DNA of 64,000 nt from Rhizobium oryziradicis (GTDB lineage Bacteria; Pseudomonadota; Alphaproteobacteria; Rhizobiales; Rhizobiaceae): NCBI RefSeq assembly GCF_001939045.1, contig NZ_MKIM01000028.1, positions 434,001 to 498,000 on the forward strand. The letters run 5' to 3'. Of the stretch, positions 1 to 8,271 are shown one piece after another. The notes under the pieces are model-generated. The model ran no database searches, was not told the DNA's origin, and saw only the letters and a list, made by a program, of their open reading frames with translations. Position 1 is the stretch's first letter, and every line of letters starts with the position of its first letter. The translations under genes were made by a program, and so were the position numbers.

Positions 1-160
1 TGAAGCCAAAGCCAATTTCATCACCCCAGCCAGAATCGCCACAGGCAAGGAGGGTGTTGTTCGCAAACAGCGAGAAAACCCCGACACTGCCGCAAAATGG
101 ATCGAAAATATGCGAAACGAACGCCCAGAGAGCGTCGAGCGCGGAAGCCAGTCCGCTCAT
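1..160 (-). CDS. Polar amino acid ABC transporter permease, N-terminal part only
   Basis: Partial gene running off the left edge. From an ATG at 158-160 the minus strand reads MSGLASALDALWAFVSHIFD and then a stretch containing NTLLACGDSGWGDE. I recognise this as the N-terminus of inner-membrane permeases of HisQ/OccQ-type importers for basic amino acids and opines. Only the first 53 codons are present, so no transmembrane topology or EAA loop can be checked. It lies 94 nt downstream of a family 3 binding-protein gene on the same strand, which is the usual operon order. The substrate cannot be told from this fragment. Confidence 0.75.
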   Translation of the reverse strand, partial: MSGLASALDALWAFVSHIFDPFCGSVGVFSLFANNTLLACGDSGWGDEIGFGF

Positions 161-209
161 TGAGCCAAATCCCCGCGCGGTCTTTGCCGCTTTATTGTTG
201 GGTCAAAAT

Positions 210-239
210 CTCTGGCGGATGATTTTTCACCCGCCAGAG
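210..239 (-). other. Intercistronic stem-loop between binding-protein and permease genes
   Basis: Arms CTCTGGCGG (210-218) and CCGCCAGAG (231-239) are perfect inverted repeats around a 12-nt loop. The structure sits between the stop of the binding-protein gene (255) and the permease start (160), with no U-tract after it on the minus strand. Stem-loops in this position often stabilise the upstream mRNA segment so that more binding protein than permease is made; that role is inferred here. Confidence 0.55.
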
Positions 240-254
240 GCGTCTTAACCAGAT

Positions 255-1031
255 TTATTCGTCGCCGTAAACGTCGAAGGTGAAATACTTTTCGTTGATC
301 TTCTTGTAGGTGCCGTTGGCGCGGATGGCGGCAATGGCCTTGGAGAAACGATCAGCAAGGGCGGTTTCACCTTTGCGCACGGCAATGCCTGCACCTTCGC
401 CGTTGATGGCGACATCAACCGGCAGCTTGGTGAGGATCTTGCAGCAGGCACCCGCGTCGCTCTTGGTCCACTGTGTCAGCACAACGATATCATCGATAAC
501 GGCGTCAACGCGGCCATTGGCAATATCCAGCTTGTACTCATCTGCGGTTGGATAGAGCTTCAGCTCAGAGCCGGGCATATGCTTTTCAGCATAGTTGGCG
601 TGAGTCGTTGCCGATTGCGCACCGATGATCTTGCCCTTCAGGTCATCCAGGCTTTTGATCTTGGAATCTTTTGGCACGGCAATGGCTGGTGGCGTGTTGT
701 AATATTTCTTGGAGAAGTCAACCTTTTGCAAGCGCTCCGGCGTGATCGACATAGAGGCGACGATGGCGTCGAACTTCTTGGCCTGAAGGCCGGGAATCAG
801 TCCATCCCAATCGTTGCTGACAAAGGTGCAGGTCACCTTCATTTCGGTGCACAGAGCTTTGGCGATATCGATGTCAAAGCCTTCAAGCTTGCCATCGGTG
901 GTGAGGCTGTTGAACGGAGGGTAAGCACCTTCTGATGCAATAACGAGCTTTTCTTCAGCCATTGCATTGCCCGCAAACAGCGACAGCGCGGTAATGGAGG
1001 CAGCGGCGAGAAAACGAATTGAAATACGCAT
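255..1031 (-). CDS. Polar amino acid ABC transporter periplasmic substrate-binding protein
   Basis: 258-residue secreted binding protein of the family 3 extracellular solute-binding type, which delivers lysine/arginine/ornithine, histidine or opine-like ligands to a HisQM-type permease. I place the start at 1031 (MRISIRFLAAASITALSLFA), with GAGAGGATCTC just upstream as ribosome binding site; the same frame stays open 150 nt further upstream but without a usable site. Residues 1-25 form a signal peptide cleaved after NAMA. The mature part opens with EEKLVIASEGAYPPFN and ends with a YKKINEKYFTFDVYG tail, both typical of this family. The length is normal. The permease follows after a stem-loop. 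The exact ligand is not readable from sequence. Confidence 0.88.
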   Translation of the reverse strand: MRISIRFLAAASITALSLFAGNAMAEEKLVIASEGAYPPFNSLTTDGKLEGFDIDIAKALCTEMKVTCTFVSNDWDGLIPGLQAKKFDAIVASMSITPERLQKVDFSKKYYNTPPAIAVPKDSKIKSLDDLKGKIIGAQSATTHANYAEKHMPGSELKLYPTADEYKLDIANGRVDAVIDDIVVLTQWTKSDAGACCKILTKLPVDVAINGEGAGIAVRKGETALADRFSKAIAAIRANGTYKKINEKYFTFDVYGDE

Positions 1032-1322
1032 GAGATCCTCTCTGTTGGGTGCCATCGGATAGTACATCATCGCGATGGCGAGGCTCCAGAAAATTGAATG
1101 TCTTTTTTTACTGGAACGATTTTCCAGTTTTCCCGTTTTTAGCCAAATTGCAACCGCTAAAATGAAGGCTTCCCCACACAATGGTGATGAACAGGGTGTT
1201 CACAGCGGGTTCATTCCCCTGGGGTCATCTTTGTGCCTGAAATTTAGCGTGTGTTCGCAATGTTACGTGGCGGTAACGCTTAATAATGCGAGGTAATGTG
1301 CCTCGCTCGTGAGGAAATATCT

Positions 1323-3902
1323 ATGGCTGGAAAAATTGACATAACAGCATCAGTGCTCATTGCACTTGCAAGTTTTACGGCAGGCCATGCAATGGCCGCG
1401 ACCAATACTTTGGATGCAGCGAGCAACGTTGACAGCTTTAACGCGAATACGAGATCAATGGCATCCGGTACAATGCTGGATGGCCGCGCTACTTTGCGCC
1501 CGGCTGGTCAACCCGCATTGCTTTTGGCGCAGGCGCAAGAGCCTCCAGCTGCCGGGCAGGAGGATCCGGAATTGCTGTTGAAGAAAAAACATGAAGGCGA
1601 GGGGCAAAAGCCCGAACATGCGCAGCCGCATGAAGCGCCAGCAGCCCAAAAGCCGCCCCATGAAGCGCCACCACCGCCTGCGGAAGCAAAAGAGCCACCG
1701 CCGCCGCGCGCACCTGAGCCGCCCAAAATGGAGGCTCCTAAGCCGGAGCCGCAGAGCGCTGCCCCCAAGCATGCCGAGCCGCCACCGCCAAGAGCAGAGC
1801 CTGCGCCCGAGCAGCCAAAACCCAAAGCACGTGAGGCGGCACCTGCCGAGATGGCACCGGCAGAACCACCGGCAGTTAAGCATCGCGCACCGGACGCCGA
1901 AAAGCCGCCGGTTGAGCCAAAACCAAAGCGTGAAAAGCCTGCGGAGCCAGCCGCAGCTGTGCCACCTGTGGAGGGCAAGGAGCTGCCAGCGCCGAAAGCC
2001 GCATCAGAGCAGGCTCCTGAGGGCGTAGCGCCTGCGCTTAAACATAAGGACCCAAAGCCGCCAAAGGCTGAGCAGGCCCCTGCACCTTCCGAGCTGGCAC
2101 CTCCCGAGGAGAAGCCTGCTGATAAACCAGTGCCAAAGCCAAAGCCTTCTGCTGCCCCGCAGCAAGAAGCGCCTGCGGCCAAGGCTGAGGAGAACTCCCC
2201 GCAAAAACCAGCTGAAAAGCCACCTGTTGTCACGGCACCTGCGGCCCCCACCAAGACGCCGCCAGCGCCAGCCGAACAGCCTGCTGAGCCAAACAAAGTT
2301 GCTCCCCCACCGGTTGAAGCACCCGCTGGTGAAGCACCCGTAAAGCAGAGACCAGCCAAACCGGGTCAGCCAGAGCCAGAAGCCCGCCCAGCTGAACCCG
2401 CAGGCCAGGCAGCAGGGCAGGCAGCACCGCCGCCAGTTCCACCGGCTCCCAATGCCGCATCCGGCTCTCCGCCACCCGTACCACCGGCACCAGCTCCCGG
2501 CGATGCGGCCAAAGGGAGTGCGGCCCCTCCTGCAATGTTGCCGCCTTTGAACACCGTGCAATCGCGTGAGCAAAACCAGCCGCCCCAAGGTGGGCAAGGT
2601 GGTCAGGGCGCTGTGGGTGGCAAGCCCCCACGTCCCGGACAGCCAGCACAGCCAGGCCAACCCCCGCAGGTGCCTGAAGCAGCGCGTCCGCAATTCTCTC
2701 AAGAGCAGCAACCTTTCACACCGAAAGAATTGCAGCGTTTGAAGGCGCTGGCAGCGCGGCCGGATCAATCGAACGATACGATTGTATTGCCGGTTGATAA
2801 TGGCGCGCCTGTGCTCGACAGTGACAAGGATGCCAATTGGCGCCGGGGCATGACCAACGATCAATTGCGGCAGCTTCGTCAGCGATCGGCTCAGCAGTGG
2901 AACTATGCTGTGCCCACATCCGATGAGCAGGCACAGCAAGAATATTACGGCAACCGCCAGCGTCCACGCGTTGAGATCGAATCGATCGATCAATATCAGG
3001 GCCGCCGCCTGCAACGGCCACCGCAATTTCTCTATCCAGAAGATGTGCGCGTTGGTCAGGAGTTTGACGATGACCGCCGCGTGATGGACTATGACGGGCA
3101 GATTGTTGTTCGCGGAGACGATAACCGTCGCTTTGAGCAATATGGCCGTCCAGTCATTTACGAGCAGGTGGATCACCAGCGTATTCGCGAAACGGTGTTC
3201 AAGAAGAATGGTGATCGTATTGTCACCCTGCGCAATCGTTATGGTCAGTTGATCCAGCGTTCACGCATCGATGCTGATGGTCAGGAAGTGGTGTTGTTCT
3301 ACTCGCCAGCACTCTATGAGGCCGATGATAGCCGTGAGGTGGTCTACCGTGACCCCGGTGCAAGCTTGCCACCCATGCGCCTGCGCGTTCCGCTGAACGA
3401 TTACATCGTCGATGTCGGCAGCCAGCCGAACCGCGACTACTATGATTTTATCGAGCAGCCGCCGGTGGAGCCCGTTGAGCGGGTTTATACCATCGATGAA
3501 GTGCGCAACTCGGCCCGTATCCGTGACAAGATGCGCCGTATTGACCTTGATACGATCACATTTGCCACGGGCAGCTGGGACATTTCGATGAATCAGGCTG
3601 GAACGTTGAAAAAAGTGGCGGATGCAATGGCAAAGGTGCTGCGCAACAATCCGGCGGAAACCTTCCTGATCGAAGGACATACGGATGCGGTTGGCTCGGC
3701 GCAATCGAACCTTGTTCTGTCTGACCGCAGAGCGCAGGCTGTTGCCGATGTGCTGACCCAGGTTTACGGCATTGCGCCGGAAAACATGGTGACGCAGGGC
3801 TATGGCGAACAGTTCCTGAAGGTGATGACCTACGGGCCAGAACAACAGAACCGCCGCGTGACCATCCGTCGTGTCACGCCGCTGGTGCGGCCGTTGCAAT
3901 AA
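1323..3902 (+). CDS. Proline-rich OmpA-family outer membrane/peptidoglycan-associated protein
   Basis: 859-residue envelope protein. ATG 1323 is preferred because GAGGAAA lies 8 nt upstream; the frame is open from 1296 but without such a site. The N-terminus (about 1-35, ending GHAMA) is a weak signal peptide. Residues of roughly 70-470 are low-complexity, dominated by Pro, Ala, Glu and Lys (runs such as PPPPRAPEPPK), then becoming Gly/Gln/Pro-rich. A charged R/Y/D-rich middle part follows. The last ~125 residues form an OmpA C-terminal peptidoglycan-binding domain (ITFATGSWDIS, IEGHTDAVGS, LSDRRAQAVADVL). The family anchors the outer membrane to peptidoglycan; the proline-rich stretch is probably an extended periplasmic spacer. 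It is much longer than plain OmpA proteins. A terminator follows immediately. Confidence 0.85.
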   Translation: MAGKIDITASVLIALASFTAGHAMAATNTLDAASNVDSFNANTRSMASGTMLDGRATLRPAGQPALLLAQAQEPPAAGQEDPELLLKKKHEGEGQKPEHAQPHEAPAAQKPPHEAPPPPAEAKEPPPPRAPEPPKMEAPKPEPQSAAPKHAEPPPPRAEPAPEQPKPKAREAAPAEMAPAEPPAVKHRAPDAEKPPVEPKPKREKPAEPAAAVPPVEGKELPAPKAASEQAPEGVAPALKHKDPKPPKAEQAPAPSELAPPEEKPADKPVPKPKPSAAPQQEAPAAKAEENSPQKPAEKPPVVTAPAAPTKTPPAPAEQPAEPNKVAPPPVEAPAGEAPVKQRPAKPGQPEPEARPAEPAGQAAGQAAPPPVPPAPNAASGSPPPVPPAPAPGDAAKGSAAPPAMLPPLNTVQSREQNQPPQGGQGGQGAVGGKPPRPGQPAQPGQPPQVPEAARPQFSQEQQPFTPKELQRLKALAARPDQSNDTIVLPVDNGAPVLDSDKDANWRRGMTNDQLRQLRQRSAQQWNYAVPTSDEQAQQEYYGNRQRPRVEIESIDQYQGRRLQRPPQFLYPEDVRVGQEFDDDRRVMDYDGQIVVRGDDNRRFEQYGRPVIYEQVDHQRIRETVFKKNGDRIVTLRNRYGQLIQRSRIDADGQEVVLFYSPALYEADDSREVVYRDPGASLPPMRLRVPLNDYIVDVGSQPNRDYYDFIEQPPVEPVERVYTIDEVRNSARIRDKMRRIDLDTITFATGSWDISMNQAGTLKKVADAMAKVLRNNPAETFLIEGHTDAVGSAQSNLVLSDRRAQAVADVLTQVYGIAPENMVTQGYGEQFLKVMTYGPEQQNRRVTIRRVTPLVRPLQ

Positions 3903-3921
3903 TTCAAACAAAAACCTATCC

Positions 3922-3949
3922 GCCGCCGGAGTGATCCGGCGGCTTTTTT
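3922..3949 (+). terminator. Rho-independent terminator after the OmpA-family gene
   Basis: GCCGCCGGA (3922-3930), loop GTGA and TCCGGCGGC (3935-3943) form a perfect 9-bp stem followed by six T (3944-3949). The T-run overlaps the stop codon region of the convergent mobB gene. Confidence 0.9.
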
Positions 3950-4469
3950 ATGCGCGGAATTCTGGCAGGTTGGTTGCTTGAGCGATAAAATCGGCGATTG
4001 CAATGGTGTCATCAAGATCGAAGACGGGGATGGAGCTGTTGTCGATTGCGTGATCTGCGGCAATGGCCACAATATGCGGATCCTGTTCTGAAAGAGGTGT
4101 TAGCTTGCTGGCTTCACGCCGCCTGACCTCAATTTTCGCAATCGGCTCGTGTTTATAGCCTTCAATCAGAAGTAGGTCGCACGGTGCCAGACGCGGCAGA
4201 ATATCGGCAAGTGTTGGCTCTGGTGCTCCGCGCAATTCATGCATGATGGCAAATCTTGCGCCGGAGACAATGGTGACTTCCTGCGCGCCGGCCTGCCGGT
4301 GCCGATAGCTGTCTGCGCCTTGTTTATCGATGTCAAAATCATGATGGGCGTGTTTGATGGTCGAGACGACATAGCCGCGCCGGGTAAATTCTTCCACCAA
4401 GCGAACGGTGAGCCCGGTTTTGCCAGAGTTTTTCCAGCCGGAAATGCCAAATATGCGGGGATGGGTCAT
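3948..4469 (-). CDS. mobB: Molybdopterin-guanine dinucleotide biosynthesis adapter MobB
   Basis: 173-residue P-loop protein of the MobB family, a GTP-binding accessory to MobA in making the guanine-dinucleotide form of the molybdenum cofactor. The P-loop GWKNSGKT is at about residues 10-17, and the motif TIKHAHHDFDIDKQGADS (around 38-55) is typical of MobB. LLLIEGYKHE (about 99-108) is the Walker B-like segment. The start codon overlaps the mobA stop in an ATGA arrangement, so translation is probably coupled. Length is normal. The gene is non-essential in E. coli. Confidence 0.93.
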   Translation of the reverse strand: MTHPRIFGISGWKNSGKTGLTVRLVEEFTRRGYVVSTIKHAHHDFDIDKQGADSYRHRQAGAQEVTIVSGARFAIMHELRGAPEPTLADILPRLAPCDLLLIEGYKHEPIAKIEVRRREASKLTPLSEQDPHIVAIAADHAIDNSSIPVFDLDDTIAIADFIAQATNLPEFRA

Positions 4470-5101
4470 GATTGTAGGGCTTTGAGATAGTGTTCGGCCT
4501 GAGCGAGATCGTCTGGCGTGTTGACGTTGAAAAATGGATCAACCGGGCCGATCGCCGTTTCAACATCAGCAAAATCGACGCTGACGACATTGAGAGTTTG
4601 CAAAAATACCATCAGCTTTCGGTTTTGCGGATTTTGCAACCAGTGTGTGATCTGTTCTGCCAGCATGACCGGCCAAAGCCCGATAACCGGATGCATGCGA
4701 CCATTTGAGCACGCCAGAACGACGGCATCATTGCCTGGCTGCGCACCAAGCAGTGCTGCGGCCAGATTATGGGGTAGAAAAGGTGTGTCGACCGGCACTG
4801 TCAGGACATGGCGCGCATCTGGCACTGTTCGTGCAAACTGCGTGGCGCGCGCAATCCCCGCCAACGGGCCGGGATGGTCTTCTACTGCATCGGCGATGGT
4901 GGGGAAATCGCGATGGGTAAGGCCCGCATTGCTGTTGATGGCCAGCGCGCTGACCTGTGGCAAAAGCCGCGCAAGGATATGATCCAGCATGGGCTTGCCC
5001 GCCAAAAGAGTGGCCGCTTTGCTCTGACCCATACGTCGTGACAAACCTCCGGCCAGAATCACACCGGGTACATGGGTTCGGCAGCGAGGATCAACCATCA
5101 T
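4466..5101 (-). CDS. mobA: Molybdenum cofactor guanylyltransferase MobA
   Basis: 211-residue nucleotidyltransferase that transfers GMP from GTP to molybdopterin, giving MGD for DMSO-reductase-family enzymes. The nucleotide-binding signature GVILAGGLSRRMGQSKA lies near residue 13, and VPVDTPFLP near residue 100 carries the metal-binding Asp. I start at ATG 5099-5101, which overlaps the TGA of the upstream DMT gene (ATGA); a second ATG follows directly, so the true start may be 5098. The frame is open much further upstream, but that part is only a shadow of the DMT gene. It overlaps mobB by 4 nt. Confidence 0.93.
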   Translation of the reverse strand: MMVDPRCRTHVPGVILAGGLSRRMGQSKAATLLAGKPMLDHILARLLPQVSALAINSNAGLTHRDFPTIADAVEDHPGPLAGIARATQFARTVPDARHVLTVPVDTPFLPHNLAAALLGAQPGNDAVVLACSNGRMHPVIGLWPVMLAEQITHWLQNPQNRKLMVFLQTLNVVSVDFADVETAIGPVDPFFNVNTPDDLAQAEHYLKALQS

Positions 5102-5979
5102 GCTTCCACGATTACTTTTCTCTGACGCTCCCGGTGGAATGTATAGAGCCCCGAGAGCATGACAATGGCCATGCCGAGCAGCATGATCGGCTCCGGCCAA
5201 TCCTGAAACACGATAATGCCAAGCCCGATGGCCCAGAGCATGCTGGAATAACGAAAGGGCGCGATGAACGAGATTTCTCCGGTGCGCATTGCTAGAATGA
5301 CGGTTTGATAGCCTATGAACAGCATAACTGCTGCCAACAGCAACACAGCAAACATGCTCAGCGACACCGGTTGCCATCCGCCCTGTACGGGAATGAGCAG
5401 CAATCCTGCAAAGGAATTTCCAGCGGCGGTGAGCAAGGTTACGATAATGGTGGGTGTCGTGATGTTGATTCGCGTGGTGACCAGATCACGGGTGGCCGCA
5501 AAAAATACGCTGCCCAATACATAAAGCGCAGACAGCGTGAAGCCTTCCACGCCGGGGCGAATGATGATCATCACGCCAACGAAGCCAACCAGAATGGCCA
5601 TCCAGCGACGCCAGCCCACCGGCTCACGTAGAAAAACGGCGGCTCCCAGCGTGACTGCCAAAGGCAGCGATTGCAGGATGGAGGCAGCATTGGCCAGAGG
5701 AATCAGGGAGAGCGCGGTGAGATACGTAATCGAGCCCAGAATTTCACACATCACACGGGTCAAAATCAAAGGATCTTTGAGAACGTGAAGTGACATGCCA
5801 GCACCGGCGCGGCGCGCCACGATATAGATCAGCAATGTGGCTAACGCACCGCGGATAAACATGATTTGGCCAACGCTTGCCATTTGCGTGACAGATTTGG
5901 CCAGAGCATCATTGATGGTGAATCCTGCCATGGCGCATGCCATGAACAATGCGCCTTTCATGTTTCTGGTCAATGCCAT
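5098..5979 (-). CDS. DMT-superfamily (EamA) transporter
   Basis: 293-residue integral membrane protein with about ten hydrophobic segments in two repeats, as in RhaT/EamA exporters. The signature AAVFLREPVGWRRW ends the first EamA repeat near residue 125, and FQDWPEPIMLLGMAIVM is the matching part of the second. The substrate is unknown; members export amino acids, purines or small organic compounds. It lies upstream of mobA, overlapping it by 4 nt, so it is probably cotranscribed with the mob genes, but that does not show a role in molybdenum metabolism. Confidence 0.85.
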   Translation of the reverse strand: MALTRNMKGALFMACAMAGFTINDALAKSVTQMASVGQIMFIRGALATLLIYIVARRAGAGMSLHVLKDPLILTRVMCEILGSITYLTALSLIPLANAASILQSLPLAVTLGAAVFLREPVGWRRWMAILVGFVGVMIIIRPGVEGFTLSALYVLGSVFFAATRDLVTTRINITTPTIIVTLLTAAGNSFAGLLLIPVQGGWQPVSLSMFAVLLLAAVMLFIGYQTVILAMRTGEISFIAPFRYSSMLWAIGLGIIVFQDWPEPIMLLGMAIVMLSGLYTFHRERQRKVIVEA

Positions 5980-6069
5980 GGAGAAATGCTTTCTGGATAT
6001 GGAAATGTGCGCATTGCGCGCTTTATGTCATACGCAGAAAAGAACAGGTTGCAAAGCCGTTGATTTGCC

Positions 6070-7119
6070 TCAGCCGCCCGTCACACTCATATGGCGCGCC
6101 ACGGCGGGGCGCTTGGTTGTGCGGTCGATAATGAAATCATGGCCTTTTGGTTTGCGCGTGATGGCCTCATCAATGCTGGCAAAGAGATAGGCATTGTCGT
6201 CGCTTGCCCGCAAAGCTGTGCGCAGATCGGCGGCATCATCCTGGCCGAGGCACATATACAGCGTACCAGTGCAGGTGAGGCGCACGCGGTTGCAGCTCTC
6301 GCAGAAATTATGGGTCATCGGCGTAATGAAGCCAAGCTTGCCGCCCGTTTCCTCAACCTTCACGTAGCGGGCAGGGCCGCCGGTTTTATAATCCAGATCG
6401 GTCAAGGTAAATTGTTCAGACAGCGTTTGACGCACGCTGGAAAGCGGCAAATATTGATCGGTGCGATCTTCGTCAATTTCTCCCATCGGCATGGTTTCAA
6501 TCAGGGTCAAATCCATATCGCGGGCGTGGGCGAAGCGCAAAAGCTGCGGAATTTCGTCCTCGTTGAAGCCTTTAAGCGCCACGGCGTTGAGTTTGATCTT
6601 GATGCCAGCAGCCAATGCGGCATCAATGCCGTCGAGCACGCGGTCCAGATCGCCCCAGCGGGTGATGGTGTGGAATTTTTCCTTATCAAGCGTATCAAGC
6701 GAGACATTGATGCGCTTCACACCGGCGTCTGCCAGCTCCGTCGCATAGCGCCCGAGCTGCGAGCCATTGGTGGTGAGCGTCAATTCTTCAAGATCGCCGC
6801 TTTGCAAATGGCGCGAAAGACTGCGGATCAAAAACATGATGTTCTTGCGCACCAGAGGTTCGCCACCTGTCAGGCGCAGCTTGCGCACCCCCTTGGCAAC
6901 GAAGGCGGAACAGAGACGATCCAGCTCTTCAAGCGTCAGCAGATCCTTTTTGGGAAGGAATGTCATGTTTTCTGACATGCAATAGGTACAGCGAAAGTCA
7001 CACCGGTCTGTGACCGAAACCCGAAGATAGGTAACTGCCCGACCAAATGGGTCAATCATGGAGCCGGTTTGTTGTGCAATCGGGTCCGCTGTTGTGAAAA
7101 GGCCGGGCTTATAATCCAC
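6070..7119 (-). CDS. moaA: GTP 3',8-cyclase MoaA (radical SAM, molybdenum cofactor step 1)
   Basis: 349-residue radical SAM enzyme that with MoaC turns GTP into cyclic pyranopterin monophosphate. The SAM-binding cluster motif CDFRCTYC is at residues 40-47; the second 4Fe-4S cluster that binds GTP uses CESC (273-276) and C290. The C-terminal GG (348-349) is the known essential tail. The start is GTG at 7117-7119, 6 nt after AGGAGA; an ATG at residue 21 lacks such a site. It leads the minus-strand molybdopterin block, with the DMT gene 90 nt downstream. I see no Moco riboswitch in its leader. Confidence 0.95.
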   Translation of the reverse strand: MDYKPGLFTTADPIAQQTGSMIDPFGRAVTYLRVSVTDRCDFRCTYCMSENMTFLPKKDLLTLEELDRLCSAFVAKGVRKLRLTGGEPLVRKNIMFLIRSLSRHLQSGDLEELTLTTNGSQLGRYATELADAGVKRINVSLDTLDKEKFHTITRWGDLDRVLDGIDAALAAGIKIKLNAVALKGFNEDEIPQLLRFAHARDMDLTLIETMPMGEIDEDRTDQYLPLSSVRQTLSEQFTLTDLDYKTGGPARYVKVEETGGKLGFITPMTHNFCESCNRVRLTCTGTLYMCLGQDDAADLRTALRASDDNAYLFASIDEAITRKPKGHDFIIDRTTKRPAVARHMSVTGG

Positions 7120-7269
7120 GGTAATCTCCTATATGCCTTTTAGTATTTGGCGATGAAGCCCTGGATAGTCAAGCGGCGGCCATCACATTGCATGGGTCGC
7201 TGCGCTTGCGCATGACCCGTCTGGCGTCTATTGCCCATACCGTCTGTTTGCAGTGGGAGCTATCGTGGA

Positions 7270-7632
7270 ATGACCGAGATTTGGCCAATTGAATTGAAAG
7301 TGTCATCGGATCGTCGTTTTTTGACGGTGGTGTTTGATAATGGCGAGAGTTTCTCATTGCCGGCAGAGATGCTGCGGGTTCTTTCGCCGTCCGCCGAGGT
7401 TCAAGGCCATGGTCCGGGGCAGAAAATCACCGTGCCCGGCAAGCGCAACGTGCAGATTGCGCAAGTGCTGGCAACCGGCAATTATGCGGTTCGTATTGCC
7501 TTTAACGATGGTCACGACACAGGAATTTTCACCTGGAAATATCTGCGCGAACTTGGCCAGAAAGGCGAGGAATTGTTTGCCGCCTATCTGCAGGATCTCG
7601 AAGTGAAGCACCTGTCACGCGACCATCATTGA
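7270..7632 (+). CDS. DUF971 (gamma-butyrobetaine hydroxylase-like N-terminal domain) protein
   Basis: 120-residue single-domain protein. The motif VVFDNGESFSLPAEMLRVLSPS and the ending FTWKYLRELG are typical of DUF971, the small zinc-binding-like domain also found at the N-terminus of gamma-butyrobetaine hydroxylases. Stand-alone members have been linked by context to Fe-S cluster assembly and Mrp/ApbC, but the function is not settled. I choose ATG 7270 because the protein core starts there; the frame extends 39 nt upstream. It is divergent from moaA, and a membrane channel gene follows after 16 nt. Confidence 0.85.
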   Translation: MTEIWPIELKVSSDRRFLTVVFDNGESFSLPAEMLRVLSPSAEVQGHGPGQKITVPGKRNVQIAQVLATGNYAVRIAFNDGHDTGIFTWKYLRELGQKGEELFAAYLQDLEVKHLSRDHH

Positions 7633-7648
7633 CGGGGAGGGTGCTGCG

Positions 7649-8248
7649 ATGAACAAAGGACGGCTGGAAGCATTTAGCGATGGTGTATTGGCCATTGTGA
7701 TCACCATTATGGTGCTGGAGTTAAAAGTGCCGGTTGAAGCAAGCTTTGCGGGGCTGATCCCTTCATTGCCACTTCTGCTGGGCTATGCCCTGAGTTTTGT
7801 TTATGTGGCGATTTACTGGAACAACCATCATCATTTGCTGACCTTGGCAAGCCGCGTTACGCCGGGGGTGATGTGGGCCAATATGCATCTGTTGTTCTGG
7901 TTGACCCTGACACCGTTTGTCACGGAATGGATGGGCAAGCAGAGCTTTCAACCAGAACCCATTATGGCTTACGGTGCTGTTTTTTCCCTGTGTGCATTGG
8001 CCTATCACATTCTCCAATGGCAAATAGGCATCACCACAGCGCACCCGGAGCGGTTTAAACAGGCGTTCGGGCGCGATTTAAAGGGCGTTGTGTCGCCTGT
8101 TCTCTACCTCATGGCCATAGGGCTTGCCTATGTTTCGCCCTATCTGTCTTACGGGCTTTTTCTGCTGGTGGCGCTGCTGTGGATTATACCCGACAAACGG
8201 CTTGTGGCCGTTTTTGAAGCGTCAGACGACGGCAAGCACGATGTGTGA
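7649..8248 (+). CDS. TMEM175-family (DUF1211) potassium channel-like membrane protein
   Basis: 199-residue membrane protein with about six hydrophobic segments. The N-terminal motif LEAFSDGVLAIVITIMVLEL (residues 6-25) contains the FSDG signature of the TMEM175 family, whose bacterial members form tetrameric K+ channels. Further hydrophobic segments lie around 40-60, 75-90, 105-120 and 145-190. A strong GGGGAGGG ribosome site precedes ATG 7649. It is probably cotranscribed with the DUF971 gene 16 nt upstream. The channel role is inferred from the family. Confidence 0.85.
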   Translation: MNKGRLEAFSDGVLAIVITIMVLELKVPVEASFAGLIPSLPLLLGYALSFVYVAIYWNNHHHLLTLASRVTPGVMWANMHLLFWLTLTPFVTEWMGKQSFQPEPIMAYGAVFSLCALAYHILQWQIGITTAHPERFKQAFGRDLKGVVSPVLYLMAIGLAYVSPYLSYGLFLLVALLWIIPDKRLVAVFEASDDGKHDV

Positions 8249-8271
8249 CAAGCTTTGCAACATGCTCAAAA

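Noticed and set aside
1600..2500. Apparent tandem repeats of CCG/CCA/GCC units
   Set aside because: They are codon-level repeats of a Pro/Ala-rich coding region, not a CRISPR array: no constant repeat length and no unique spacers.
1508..3176. Long open frames on the minus strand opposite the OmpA-family gene (up to 390 codons)
   Set aside because: They are antisense shadows of the G+C-rich, proline-codon-rich gene; translations are low-complexity Gly/Ala/Ser or Arg/Trp/Leu-rich, with no ribosome site or family match.
7120..7269. Moco riboswitch upstream of moaA
   Set aside because: The leader is short and lacks the conserved Moco-RNA core; only a weak GGGTC/GACCC repeat is visible.
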